Shown: positions 28,651-37,660 of the stretch, in pieces
Layout: each line of letters starts with the position of its first letter
Numbering within the stretch: position 1 is the first letter of the stretch
Source: Leptotrichia buccalis C-1013-b
GTDB lineage: Bacteria; Fusobacteriota; Fusobacteriia; Fusobacteriales; Leptotrichiaceae
NCBI RefSeq assembly: GCF_000023905.1
Contig: NC_013192.1
Location: forward strand, 372,001 to 436,000
Direction: 5' to 3'
Length of the DNA: 64,000 nucleotides
Position numbers and translations under genes: made by a program
The notes under the pieces: generated by a model
What the model was told of the DNA's origin: nothing
Database searches by the model: none
Seen by the model: only the letters and a program-made list of their open reading frames with translations

Positions 28651-30789
28651 ATGAAGAAAAAAATTATACTTCTGGCACTAATAACCTCATCAATTCTTAA
28701 TGCCGCAAAACTTATATACACAAATTCAAATACTCCTATATATGAAGGAACAGTAAAATATGCAAAGCGTACTCAAGAATCTTATAGAGTTAGAAACTAT
28801 TTTTATGATTCTATTATAGGAACAGCTGAAAATGAGATATGGAAAAAACTTATGGGAACTTCAAGAGATACATTTAATATACTTCTTGTTAAAGATTCAA
28901 ATTATAAGGATAAATTCAGTGCAGACGGTTATCATATGTTAGGCATGTTAAGAGCTTTTGAATTTGGGGCAGGCAAAGGATATGCTGTAAAAAACTCACA
29001 TAATGTATTTATTACGAGTAAAATAGCTCCTCAACAAATTCAAAGTGGACTAGTTACTATTTCTACGATGGCTCCCTCAGGGTCTCGTTCAAATTGGACA
29101 AAAGATTCAATTTACTTTGGAGATGTCATAAATGAACTTGCAGGTTCTTATCATATAACTCCCAGATTTCTCGGAATTACTTCTGACAATTCAAATCTCT
29201 ACGTAGAAGCTCTTCCGAATGACAATACTGTAAATAAGGAAAAGAGACTTAAAGGTGATGATGTAGAGGCAGTTACTCCTTCACAGGAAACTTTTTCATT
29301 TCCAATGTTTGGAACAGAAGTTCAGAAAATGTTTCGTTCTGACAGAATAAGAGTTAAAGATTTTTCTTGTGGATTAATTAAAAATCCTAAACAATCTTTT
29401 GGAAATATAAGAGGAATTGACGGAGGCTATGAAAAGAATACAAAAGAACCATGTACAGTTAATGATAACAGGGGAGCGGGCAAATATCCTTCTTATGCTC
29501 TTTATGCACGTGCGGAAACAATTATTGCTGATGGTCAGGTGAATGATGGAGAACGTTTTTCTTCAGGAGCTTCGTATGCTGCTCCAAGAGTATCAGGAGT
29601 AATTTCTGTAATACTTGATAAATTTAAAGGGCTTTCATATTCTCAGGCTAAAAATATTCTTCTTACTACAGCAAAACGTGATTATGATATGCTTGATACA
29701 TATATAGGCTGGGGAATTGTAGATAAAAATAAAGCTCTTAATGGACCAGCAGCACTTAATGCAGGACTTATTGAAGAACAGAAGTTTTTTACAGGAATGT
29801 ACGATAAAATTTTTGATGGTTCTGACAATATTTATTTTTGGGCAGATGTGCAGAATGAATGGAAATGGACCAATGATATTCAGGGAAATCTTAAATACAC
29901 TCCATCGGGAGAAACTATTCTTAATACAGTAATAAATACTACTGATGAAGATGGAGATGCCTCAAATGTTCTAGTGGCATTTGCAACTGTTAGAAATGTA
30001 AATTTTAAGAATATTATTCCAAGTGAGTATAATTATTATGAAAGCACTTCAAAATATAAACCAGGATTACGTAAGGCGGGAAAAGGGACGCTTATAACAA
30101 CAGGAAATCTTAATTATCCTGGACGGACTGAGATTCTTGAAGGAAAAATGATTATGAAAGGTTCAGTTCCTAAAAGTGAAATTTATGTGTATGAAGGGGC
30201 GACACTTGAAATTTCTGGAGAAAATTATTATCAGATTAATCTTGTTGGCGGAAATCTTACGATAAATGGAAATCCTAATATTCAGACTCTTTTTATTGAA
30301 AATGATAATTGGTCAATTAATGGAAAAGGGGATCTTACAATTGGAAAAGTCATTGCTAATGAAAAAGTTCAAAAAGATTTTAAAAATTCTTCAGTTAAGG
30401 TTGAAGAATATTCAAATAAGAATTCTAAATATGTTGAAAAAGATATTATTGTAAATCCAAAAAAGTATCAGGATATTCCAAGAGAATATTTCTTTTCAGA
30501 CTTTAAATCAGAAATAAAAAATTTTTCGACTAGAAATTCTCAAAAAGTATACAATGAAATGGTTAAAAGATATACAAAAATGGAAAATGCCCCAGAGAAA
30601 GTGAAAGAAATTATTCCTGGATATAAAAATGGAAAGTTCCTTATGGACACAAGCCCTTATTCAGACCCTACAAGACCTGAAGAATTTACAACTTACCCTA
30701 ATCCAGTATTTTCAAATGATACTTCACTTTCAATAAAAAAGAAAGATTTTGAGATAACAAATTTTAAAAATATAATAAAAAATAAATAA
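28651..30789 (+). CDS. Secreted S8 (subtilisin-like) peptidase homologue without autotransporter barrel
   Basis: The product has 712 residues from ATG 28651 (718 from ATG 28633). A signal peptide (KKKIILLALITSSILNAA) is followed by an S8-type domain. The serine motif SGASYAAPRVSG is clear. The Asp box is probably ILLVKDSNY and the His box GYHMLGMLRA, both far from the canonical DTG and HGTHVAG forms. After about residue 400 comes beta-helix-like passenger sequence with G-rich strands. Fusobacterial S8 autotransporters usually end in an outer-membrane barrel, but this protein ends in a Lys-rich tail without one. It may be truncated, secreted otherwise or inactive. Confidence 0.7.
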   Translation: MKKKIILLALITSSILNAAKLIYTNSNTPIYEGTVKYAKRTQESYRVRNYFYDSIIGTAENEIWKKLMGTSRDTFNILLVKDSNYKDKFSADGYHMLGMLRAFEFGAGKGYAVKNSHNVFITSKIAPQQIQSGLVTISTMAPSGSRSNWTKDSIYFGDVINELAGSYHITPRFLGITSDNSNLYVEALPNDNTVNKEKRLKGDDVEAVTPSQETFSFPMFGTEVQKMFRSDRIRVKDFSCGLIKNPKQSFGNIRGIDGGYEKNTKEPCTVNDNRGAGKYPSYALYARAETIIADGQVNDGERFSSGASYAAPRVSGVISVILDKFKGLSYSQAKNILLTTAKRDYDMLDTYIGWGIVDKNKALNGPAALNAGLIEEQKFFTGMYDKIFDGSDNIYFWADVQNEWKWTNDIQGNLKYTPSGETILNTVINTTDEDGDASNVLVAFATVRNVNFKNIIPSEYNYYESTSKYKPGLRKAGKGTLITTGNLNYPGRTEILEGKMIMKGSVPKSEIYVYEGATLEISGENYYQINLVGGNLTINGNPNIQTLFIENDNWSINGKGDLTIGKVIANEKVQKDFKNSSVKVEEYSNKNSKYVEKDIIVNPKKYQDIPREYFFSDFKSEIKNFSTRNSQKVYNEMVKRYTKMENAPEKVKEIIPGYKNGKFLMDTSPYSDPTRPEEFTTYPNPVFSNDTSLSIKKKDFEITNFKNIIKNK

Positions 30790-30813
30790 AAATATGTAAA
30801 GGAAAGAGAGAAA

Positions 30814-31512
30814 ATGGAAAAAATAATAGGAATAAACCCAGTGATAGAAGTATTAAAATCAGATAAGAATATTGAAAAGCTGGAAGTTTATAAAAAAATC
30901 AAAAAGGAAACAATAAAGGAAATATTGAATTTAGCAAGTAAAAGAAATATAAAAATATTTTATACTGATAGACGAACTGAGAATTCACAAGGGGTTGTGG
31001 CACTTGTTTCGGAATTTGATTATTATGTTGATTTTACTGCATTTCTAGAAAAACTTCTGAGAAAAGAAAAATCTATAGTTGTTGTACTGGATCAGGTTCA
31101 GGATCCGAGAAACTTTGGGGCGATTATAAGAAGTGCGGAGTGCTTTGGAGTAGACGGAATTATTATTCAGGACAGAAATAGCGTGAAAGTTACGGAAACG
31201 GTTGTAAAATCATCGACAGGAGCGATTGAACATGTGGATATTGTAAAAGTTACAAATATTTCTGATACGATTGACAAATTAAAAAAATATGGATATACAG
31301 TTTATGGTGCGGAAGCTGATGGGCAAAATTATTATTATCAAGAGAATTACCCAGAAAAAGCGTGTCTTGTACTCGGAAGCGAAGGGAATGGAATGCGTAA
31401 AAAAGTGAAAGAACATTGTGACAAAATTGTAAAAATACATTTGAAAGGGGAAATAAACTCGCTGAATGTATCTGTGGCTGGGGGGATAATATTGTCGGAG
31501 ATGTCGAAATAG
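30814..31512 (+). CDS. rlmB: 23S rRNA (guanosine-2'-O-)-methyltransferase, RlmB/TrmH family
   Basis: The 232-residue SPOUT methyltransferase has an N-terminal substrate-binding domain (IGINPVIEVLKSDKNIEKL) and the three knot motifs DQVQDPRNFGAIIRSAECFG, VLGSEGNGM and SLNVSVAGGIILSEM. It would 2'-O-methylate a 23S rRNA guanosine with SAM. TrmH-family names overlap, so the target G2251 is an inference from similarity. It is 25 bases after the S8 homologue and probably unrelated in function. Confidence 0.9.
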   Translation: MEKIIGINPVIEVLKSDKNIEKLEVYKKIKKETIKEILNLASKRNIKIFYTDRRTENSQGVVALVSEFDYYVDFTAFLEKLLRKEKSIVVVLDQVQDPRNFGAIIRSAECFGVDGIIIQDRNSVKVTETVVKSSTGAIEHVDIVKVTNISDTIDKLKKYGYTVYGAEADGQNYYYQENYPEKACLVLGSEGNGMRKKVKEHCDKIVKIHLKGEINSLNVSVAGGIILSEMSK

Positions 31513-31723
31513 TAAGATTTGGAATTTTCTCATTGAAAAAAGTTAGTTAATATAAAAGTAAAAGTTATAAAATTCCGAAAAAAAAGTATTTATAATAATA
31601 GGAGGTCAAGATTCTTTGGAAGAGGATAGAAAAAAGTAAGAAAAATAAAAAATATTGTATTTATTAGAAGTTTTAGACTTTTACAAATAATTAACAAAAA
31701 ATGTTTGATAGGAGAGAATTTTA

Positions 31724-32290
31724 ATGGAAAAGCAAAAATATATTTTAAATAATACTTATGGAATCAATGGGATAGAAAAAATATCTTTGAAGGAAATAAT
31801 GAAAATTTTTTCTGTACCTGAAGAAGTAGAAATGAAATTGAGCGATGATAAAATAACAATATCAATAGATTTGATATATAAAGGATTGAAAATATACTAT
31901 TCATTATATTTTTTTGTTGAAAATCTTAAAAAACCAGAGAATCAATCTTTGACTTTTTGTATGGAAAAATTGTACTTGAATAATCGGGAAAGTATAAAAG
32001 TGGGAGATGAAATAAAGACAGTTCTTCCTAAAATAAGGAAATATCTTAAAAGAAACAATAAAAATTTGAATTTTAAATATGAAGAAGATAAATTTTTTGG
32101 GGAGTATTTATTTGATGATGGAAATATTCATATCTTTTTTGAAAAATTTGGGAGTAAAAAAGTAATGGATGATATAATGATAAGTTTGCCTTATGAAGAT
32201 ATATTGCCAGAAAATAAGGAAGTTTTGGCAGAAATTAGTAAAATAATGGAGATAAAAAATAAAATAGATGGATTATTTTGGGATGAATAA
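31724..32290 (+). CDS. Hypothetical protein, 188 residues
   Basis: I do not recognise a family. The protein is soluble, rich in Lys/Glu/Ile, with alternating beta-strand-like segments (KITISIDLIYKGLKIYYSLYFFVE) and a helical C-terminus (EVLAEISKIMEIKNKIDGLF). There is no signal peptide, membrane segment or Cys cluster. A GATAGGAGAGAATTTT ribosome site makes translation credible. The 210-base leader from rlmB is non-coding. Confidence 0.65.
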   Translation: MEKQKYILNNTYGINGIEKISLKEIMKIFSVPEEVEMKLSDDKITISIDLIYKGLKIYYSLYFFVENLKKPENQSLTFCMEKLYLNNRESIKVGDEIKTVLPKIRKYLKRNNKNLNFKYEEDKFFGEYLFDDGNIHIFFEKFGSKKVMDDIMISLPYEDILPENKEVLAEISKIMEIKNKIDGLFWDE

Positions 32291-32415
32291 AAAAGAGCTG
32301 ATAATTGTAAAATTGAAAAAATGTAACATAAACGCTTGAAGACATGATTGAATGTTTTCAAAATATAGAAAAGTAGGATCTTAATATTTCCTCTAAATTT
32401 TTACAATATCGAGAC

Positions 32416-32444
32416 TTGAAAATTAAAGAAAAATATGGTATTAT
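32416..32444 (+). promoter_or_regulatory. Promoter of the L31 gene
   Basis: TTGAAA (32416-32421), a 17-base spacer ending TATGG, and TATTAT (32439-32444). The start codon is 55 bases downstream. Confidence 0.6.
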
Positions 32445-32499
32445 TATATGAAATATTGAAAATAATCATAGTTATAAATAGAAAGGAGCATAGGCAATT

Positions 32500-32739
32500 A
32501 TGAAAAAAGATTTACATCCATCATACGGATTTGTAGTATTTGAAGATACAAGTAACGGAGAAAAATTCTTAGGAAAATCAACTAAAACTTCTAAAGAAAC
32601 AACAACTTTTGAAGGACAAGAATATCCAGTAATAAAAGTTGCAACAAGTTCAACTTCTCACCCATTCTATACTGGAAAATCTAAATTTGTTGATGAAACT
32701 GGAAGAGTTGATAAATTTAAGAAAAAATACAACTTATAA
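32500..32739 (+). CDS. rpmE2: 50S ribosomal protein L31 type B
   Basis: The 79-residue protein matches L31 type [21 protein letters not shown] at the start, then [15 protein letters not shown] and [10 protein letters not shown] at the end. There is no cysteine, so this is the zinc-free form that replaces the zinc-binding type when zinc is scarce in many bacteria. A GAAAGGAG site precedes the ATG, and the gene has its own promoter and terminator. Confidence 0.95.
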   Translation: MKKDLHPSYGFVVFEDTSNGEKFLGKSTKTSKETTTFEGQEYPVIKVATSSTSHPFYTGKSKFVDETGRVDKFKKKYNL

Positions 32740-32751
32740 TTTTAAAGATAT

Positions 32752-32787
32752 TGGAAACAGGGATGAGTTATTATTCTCTGTTTTTTA
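32752..32787 (+). terminator. Rho-independent terminator after rpmE2
   Basis: AACAGGGA pairs with TTCTCTGTT (one G-T), followed by T6, ten to forty bases after the L31 stop. Confidence 0.8.
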
Positions 32788-32932
32788 TTTTATTATTTTT
32801 TTATGAATTGATGAAGTAAAATATTTAGAGACAAATAATTTATACTTAACCAAAAAAGAAAAAGGAGTTAGCGGAAATACTGCTTTGTCAGACAAAGTAA
32901 TAAAGAAATAAAAATTTTACTAGATATTATTA

Positions 32933-33083
32933 GGGCGTGTCTGAAAACTCTCAAAATGATGAATTTTTAACAAATTTTTCCAAAATCAAAAATAATAAAC
33001 ACTGATTTTATAGTGATTTGTATAATTTATAAAATCAAAAAAACATTAAAAATAACATAGATTTTGAGTTTTCAGACACAGCC
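32933..33083. mobile_element. 151-bp MITE, copy 2 (inverted relative to copy 1)
   Basis: The ends GGGCGTGTCTGAAAACT and, on the other strand, GGCTGTGTCTGAAAACT are flanked by TA on both sides. Read on the minus strand it matches copy 1 at 17508-17658 over its whole length with a few substitutions, so both copies are recent. Confidence 0.85.
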
Positions 33084-33261
33084 TAATAAAGCGGGAAAAA
33101 ATACAAATATTCTGTCTTCAAGATAAAGTAAGAATTCAATAAAAAAGGCATTGAACGAAATTTCACAAACAAAAATATTTTAAAAACAACAGTAGAAAGG
33201 AATTTAGTATAATTTTTATTGATTGTTCGTAAATATTTTACTTAGTATTTGTGTTTTTTAT

Positions 33262-33290
33262 TTGACATTATTTACAAAAATTATTATAAT
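33262..33290 (+). promoter_or_regulatory. Consensus promoter upstream of the DUF3829-like gene
   Basis: Perfect TTGACA (33262-33267) and TATAAT (33285-33290) with a 17-base spacer. Predicted leader length is about 100 bases. Confidence 0.75.
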
Positions 33291-33398
33291 TATGTAACAG
33301 GTTAAAATATATTTTGAATAAAATAAAAAATTGGGTAAGATGTCGCAATTAGTATTGCAATTTTATGTTATGAAACAAAGGAGGAGTATAAAAAATAT

Positions 33399-34409
33399 AT
33401 GAAAAAAATAGGAGTAATTGTGGTAATAATGCTAATTATTGCACTTTTATCATTAAAAACAGGAAAGGATGAAAAAAACGCGGGAAATAAAGTTACCAAG
33501 GAACAAATCGTATTAGAAAAAAATAAAGAGAAGTATAATAAACATATACGATTTTATAATAGAATTCTAAACATTGATAAAGGACTTTTGTATTATTTTG
33601 AAGATGCAGGAATGGAAAAAAAATTTAAAGTTATTCAAGATGAAGATATAAAGGCTGATATTGCAATAGATAGAAATTTTATTGATAAACTAAAGGAATT
33701 GGAACAAAACGAAGATAAAAAAAGCGAGTTGGATAAAAAAGCTATAACTATGATTCCTATATTAGAAAAAATGTTGCCAATTGCTGATGAAATGAGAACT
33801 TATTATAAAAATAAAGAATATTTGAAAGATAAATATGCAAAAGCTCAAACTTTACACACAGAGTTGCTTGCTATTTTGGATAAGTATAACCAAGTTACAA
33901 AGGCTTACAAGGATTTATTTGAAAAAAAATCTGATGAAATAAAGAAACTAATGATAAAAGATTACGATAAACGAAGAGAATTTATTACGTACAATCAGTT
34001 TATGTTTATTGAAGAAGGTAACAATATCATAAAAGAAATACATAAACAGGGACTGGATGCAAGTGACTTTACTACTAAGGGTAATCCTAAAAAATTTAAA
34101 AAAATAGAAGAAAAGATGATAAAAGCTCTCGTAAAATTTGAAAAATCCTTAAAAAATGAAAAACAACTTAAAAAAGAAGGATATACAGTTGGAGAACACA
34201 ATGACTTTATTCAGAAAGCAAATAAATTTAAACAATCTGTAAATGTGTTTATTCAAAAAATAGAGAAAAAGGAAAAAGCTTCCCATTCGTCTGCAAGTGA
34301 CAGTTTTTTCGCACAGACAGAGGAAGGAACACCAGAAAATATATTATCTAATTTTAATGAAGTTATAAAAGAACACAATAAATTGTTAATGAAGAAAACA
34401 AAAAAATAA
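33399..34409 (+). CDS. Membrane-anchored DUF3829 (YiiG)-like protein
   Basis: The 336-residue protein has a short N-terminal hydrophobic anchor or signal (IGVIVVIMLIIALLSL) followed by a long, charged, mostly helical body. YNKHIRFYNRILNIDKGLLYYFEDAG near residue 48 matches the start of DUF3829/YiiG proteins, which are exported proteins of unknown function. There is no lipobox cysteine after the hydrophobic stretch, unlike many family members. It is driven by a consensus promoter and has GGAGGAG before the ATG. Confidence 0.65.
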   Translation: MKKIGVIVVIMLIIALLSLKTGKDEKNAGNKVTKEQIVLEKNKEKYNKHIRFYNRILNIDKGLLYYFEDAGMEKKFKVIQDEDIKADIAIDRNFIDKLKELEQNEDKKSELDKKAITMIPILEKMLPIADEMRTYYKNKEYLKDKYAKAQTLHTELLAILDKYNQVTKAYKDLFEKKSDEIKKLMIKDYDKRREFITYNQFMFIEEGNNIIKEIHKQGLDASDFTTKGNPKKFKKIEEKMIKALVKFEKSLKNEKQLKKEGYTVGEHNDFIQKANKFKQSVNVFIQKIEKKEKASHSSASDSFFAQTEEGTPENILSNFNEVIKEHNKLLMKKTKK

Positions 34410-34732
34410 TTATTTAATAGAAATAGAAAATAGGAGTAAATAAAGATACTTATGAAGAAGCATTTTTGAGATGGAAAAATATCTCAAGATTGCTTTTTTA
34501 TTTTTATAAATATAATATTTTAAGTTATAACTTTCTAAATATTTTATAAAAGAAAAAAAACTTTCATTATTTTTTAAAAAGGTATAAAATTACTTTGATA
34601 ATTAAAACTTTTGATTAACATAATATTTGTTACATATTTGAAATAGTTATAAAAAAGTTAATAGTAAAAGAATTTATGTACAAATATTTTTGTAAATCTA
34701 AAAATATATAAAATGAGAGGAGAGAATCTGAA
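34410..34732. other. Gap upstream of the feo operon
   Basis: It contains the terminator of the preceding gene (34458-34500) and then about 230 bases of AT-rich DNA that should carry the feo promoter. No Fur box was convincing by eye. Confidence 0.4.
34458..34500 (+). terminator. Rho-independent terminator before the feo operon
   Basis: AAGCA and TTGAGAT pair with ATCTCAA and TGCTT around GGAAAAAT, followed by T6. Confidence 0.8.
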
Positions 34733-34951
34733 ATGACATTAGTGGAAGGTAAAGTCGGAGAAAAATTTCTATTAAAAGACATTGATGAGCGAAAATTGGA
34801 CACGCGTTTATTGAGTCTTGGAGTTTGCAGAGGAGATGCATGCACGATTGAAAACATCGCAAATGGAAATATTCTCATAAAGACAGTGGAAACTAAAATC
34901 GTAATCAGTACAAATTTAGCAAATCACATTCAAATTGAGGTGGTAAAATGA
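34733..34951 (+). CDS. feoA: Ferrous iron transport protein A
   Basis: The 72-residue SH3-like FeoA protein has [14 protein letters not shown], then [21 protein letters not shown] and [18 protein letters not shown]. FeoA is a small cytoplasmic partner needed by the FeoB iron permease. Its TGA overlaps the feoB ATG (ATGA), so the genes are coupled. A GAGAGGAGAGAATCTGAA site precedes the ATG. Confidence 0.92.
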   Translation: MTLVEGKVGEKFLLKDIDERKLDTRLLSLGVCRGDACTIENIANGNILIKTVETKIVISTNLANHIQIEVVK

Positions 34952-37139
34952 TAAACGTAGCATTTGTCGGAAATCCTAATGTAGGAAAAACTGCCTTGAT
35001 TAACCAAATTTCACACGCAAGTTTAAAAATAGGAAACTGGCCAGGTGTAACAATTGAGAAGAAGGAAGTTTTTTTTAAGATAGGCAATGAAGATATAAAA
35101 CTTATCGATTTGCCGGGAATTTATAATTTATCAATAAATACACCTGAAGAACGTGTTTCAAGGGATTTTCTGTTAGATGAGAAAGTTGATGTGATAATCA
35201 TGTTATGGATTCGACATCGCTTGAAAAAAATATTTATTTAACGGCATTAGTAAAGGAACTTGGTATTCCAATGGTGATGGCGCTTAACTTTGAGGATGAA
35301 TTTAAGAGAATTGGCTACAAATTGGATGTGGAAAGATTTGAAAAGCAGCTTGGTATTCCAGTAGTCTTTACAAGCGGAAAATCTGGTAATGGCGTAGACA
35401 AGCTTATGGAAAAGGTTGTGGAACTTTCAAAACAAAGTTCATCAGAAAATAAACAGCACAGACTTTTATTTGACAAGGAAATTGAAAATAACATTGAAAC
35501 TTTGAAAAATAAATTGAAAAATGAAAAGTCTTATGAAAAAGTGTTAGAAAAATATCCACTTGACTGGCTTGTAATCAAAATTTTGGAAAGTGACACTAAT
35601 ATTTTGGCAAGAGTAAAAAATGAATTTGAAATTGATTTATCAAATGTTGGAAATGCTGAAAAAAAAGAGCTTGAAGAACATTATGGAATTGATCCTGAAG
35701 ATGCGTTGGCAAGAGCAAGATACGGAACTGTCCGTGGAATCATTTCGGCAAATTTAACAAGAGGTACTGGAGATAAATTCGCATTGACAGATAAAATTGA
35801 TAAAATACTTTTAAATAAATTTTTTGGTGGACTTGCATTTCTTGCTATAATTTATGCAGTATTTGTTATTGTATTTGACGGAAGTTCTCCGTTTATCGAC
35901 TAGATTGACGGTTTTTTTAGCGACTTTGTAATAAAATATGTGGGACACGCTATTGAAGGAGTGCCTGACTGGCTAAGCAGCTTTGTGCTGGAAGGGATTC
36001 TTGCTGGAGTAGGTTCAGTCTTGACATTTGTGCCACTTATGTTCTTTATCTACTTTTTTATGGCGATTCTTGAAGAAAGCGGATATATGGCACGTGTAGC
36101 ATTTATTCTGAACAAGATGATGACAAAGGTTGGACTTTCTGGAAAAGCATTTATCCCAATGCTAATCGGATTTGGGTGTACAGTACCTGCAATTTATTCA
36201 ACAAGAACGCTAGAAGATGAGAAAACAAGAAGGCTGACAGGAGTTATTGCCACATTTATGTCTTGTGGTGCAAGACTTCCGGTCTATTCACTGCTTGCAG
36301 CAGCATTTTTTAGTAAACATGCAGCTTTAGTTGTAGTTTCAATTTATCTTTTTGGAGTATTTATGGCTCTTTTTGTGGCATTTATACTAAAAAGATTCAA
36401 TTATTTCAAAGGAAATAACACAGAACTGTTAATAGAACTACCTCCATATAGACTCCCAAGTGCAAAAGTTGTATGGAACAATATGAGAGCAAAAACTTTT
36501 GCCTATGTAAAAAAAGCAACTACAATAATTTTAGGAATTTTATTAATTATCTGGTTTTTTCAATATTTTCCAAATAAAGGAGATGCTGAAAATTCTTACT
36601 TAGGACAAGCGGCAAAAATGGTACAGCCTGTATTCAAGCCAACTGGTTTTGGTGACAGATGGGAACCTGTGGCTTCCATTGTGCCAAGTATCATCGCAAA
36701 AGAAACGGTTGTAGGATTTTTAGGACAAATTTTGTTATCGCAAGAAGAAGATGAGAAACAAGAATATAATTTCTTAGGCGATCTAAAAGATCAAGGAATT
36801 GGATTAGGAAATGCTGTAATTGATTCTATAAAATCTTTGGGACATGTCGCAACATTCAAAATTGCAACATTGGAAATGAAAAATCAGGAAGAGCTTGACG
36901 AAGATGCAGGAGGAAACATTGTTCCAGCAATAAGAAACTTATGGAACGACAAATACGGTCCAATAAGAGCTTATTCATTTATGCTGTACGTTCTTCTTGT
37001 AGTGCCATGTGCTGTGGCGATGGGAGCATTAAAACAGGAATTTGGATGGAAATTACTAACATTCCAAGTATCGCTGCTATTAATCCTGCCTTATGTTGTG
37101 TCAGTATTATTCTTTAATGTCGCAAAATTAATTATGTAA
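34948..37139 (+). pseudogene. feoB: Ferrous iron permease FeoB, broken by one frameshift and one stop
   Basis: The G domain starts normally ([13 protein letters not shown], then [11 protein letters not shown] and DLPGIYNLS). At about 35199 the frame shifts: VDVII is followed in the next frame by [13 protein letters not shown], which one extra A would restore. The second frame runs on to a TAG at 35901-35903, where DGSSPFID meets IDGFFSDFVIKYVGH in the same frame; a TGG to TAG change fits. The rest encodes the membrane Gate motifs and C-terminus. Intact, it would import Fe2+ across the inner membrane. As written no single protein can be made. Consensus error is possible. Confidence 0.85.
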
Positions 37140-37148
37140 ACACTAATT

Positions 37149-37331
37149 TTGAAAGGAAGTAAAAATATGATAAAAACAATTATTGTTGGAATAATTGCGG
37201 TTTTAATTGCATTTGCAGTATTTAGAAAAGTTTACAAAGATTATAAAAAAAATAAAAATCTTTGTGGAACAGATTGTTGTAGCTGCTCAAGCGGTTCAAC
37301 TTGTGGGTCTCATAAAAAAGAAATTAAATAA
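37149..37331 (+). CDS. FeoB-associated Cys-rich membrane protein
   Basis: The 60-residue protein has one N-terminal membrane segment (IKTIIVGIIAVLIAFAVF), a basic stretch, and a Cys-rich tail (CGTDCCSCSSGSTCGSH). Such small proteins follow feoB in many anaerobes and are thought to assist iron uptake. It starts 9 bases after the feoB stop with a GAAAGGAAG site. Confidence 0.85.
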   Translation: MKGSKNMIKTIIVGIIAVLIAFAVFRKVYKDYKKNKNLCGTDCCSCSSGSTCGSHKKEIK

Positions 37332-37428
37332 AATTATTATTCAAATGAAAAAAAAAGAATAAAAAAAAAATATTATAAGAAATATACTGTATAATTATAT
37401 CTGACCAATAGAAAAAGTGAAAACTTTT

Positions 37429-37440
37429 TTCTTCAAAACT
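37429..37440. other. Candidate left att core, TTCTTCAAAACT
   Basis: This 12-base word recurs in the same orientation at 48346-48357. It lies 160 bases outside the left 20-base direct repeat. AT-rich 12-mers can recur by chance, so support is moderate. Confidence 0.4.
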
Positions 37441-37449
37441 CCTTTTTAA

Positions 37450-37481
37450 ATATGCTATCACAAGGGTAGCATATTTTTTTT
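37450..37481 (+). terminator. Rho-independent terminator downstream of the feo operon
   Basis: TATGCTA pairs with TAGCATA around TCACAAGGG and is followed by eight T. It lies just right of the 12-base candidate att core, so it may belong to the element end and not to feo. Confidence 0.75.
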
Positions 37482-37499
37482 GCCAATTTTTTACAAAGC

Positions 37500-37600
37500 A
37501 AGGTAATACAGTACCAAAAAGGTATTCTATTACCTTTTTCATTTTTTATGATTTTCTATTTTTTTGTAATTTTTCCAAAAAAGGTACTCATTTACCTTAT
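37500..37600. repeat. Cluster of AAGGTA inverted repeats at the left end of the element
   Basis: AAGGTAATA pairs with TATTACCTT (37500-37536) with GTACC/GGTAT nested inside. A second AAGGTA...TACCTT palindrome lies at 37581-37598. Iterated inverted motifs next to an integrase gene are typical of att arms. Confidence 0.5.
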
Positions 37601-37602
37601 CC

Positions 37603-37622
37603 GTTGGACTAGCGTTGGACTA
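37603..37622. repeat. Left arm-type direct repeat (two GTTGGACTA units)
   Basis: GTTGGACTAGCGTTGGACTA consists of two 9-base units two bases apart. The same 20 bases, with G to A at position 10, occur at 48273-48292. The integrase stop is 39 bases away. Confidence 0.7.
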
Positions 37623-37660
37623 AAACTAATGTCAAGAAAAAAGCCTATAATTAAGGCTTT

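Larger units (their letters stand above)
32788..33398. other. Gap holding MITE copy 2 and a consensus promoter
   Basis: Apart from the MITE (32933-33083) and the promoter (33262-33290) the stretch is AT-rich and without a credible gene. The leader of the next gene has a small hairpin GCAAT-TAGT-ATTGC at about 33345-33358. Confidence 0.6.

Noticed and set aside
35205-37139. Natural two-gene split of FeoB
   Set aside because: The breaks fall within conserved domains and the downstream pieces lack proper ribosome sites, so lesions explain it better.
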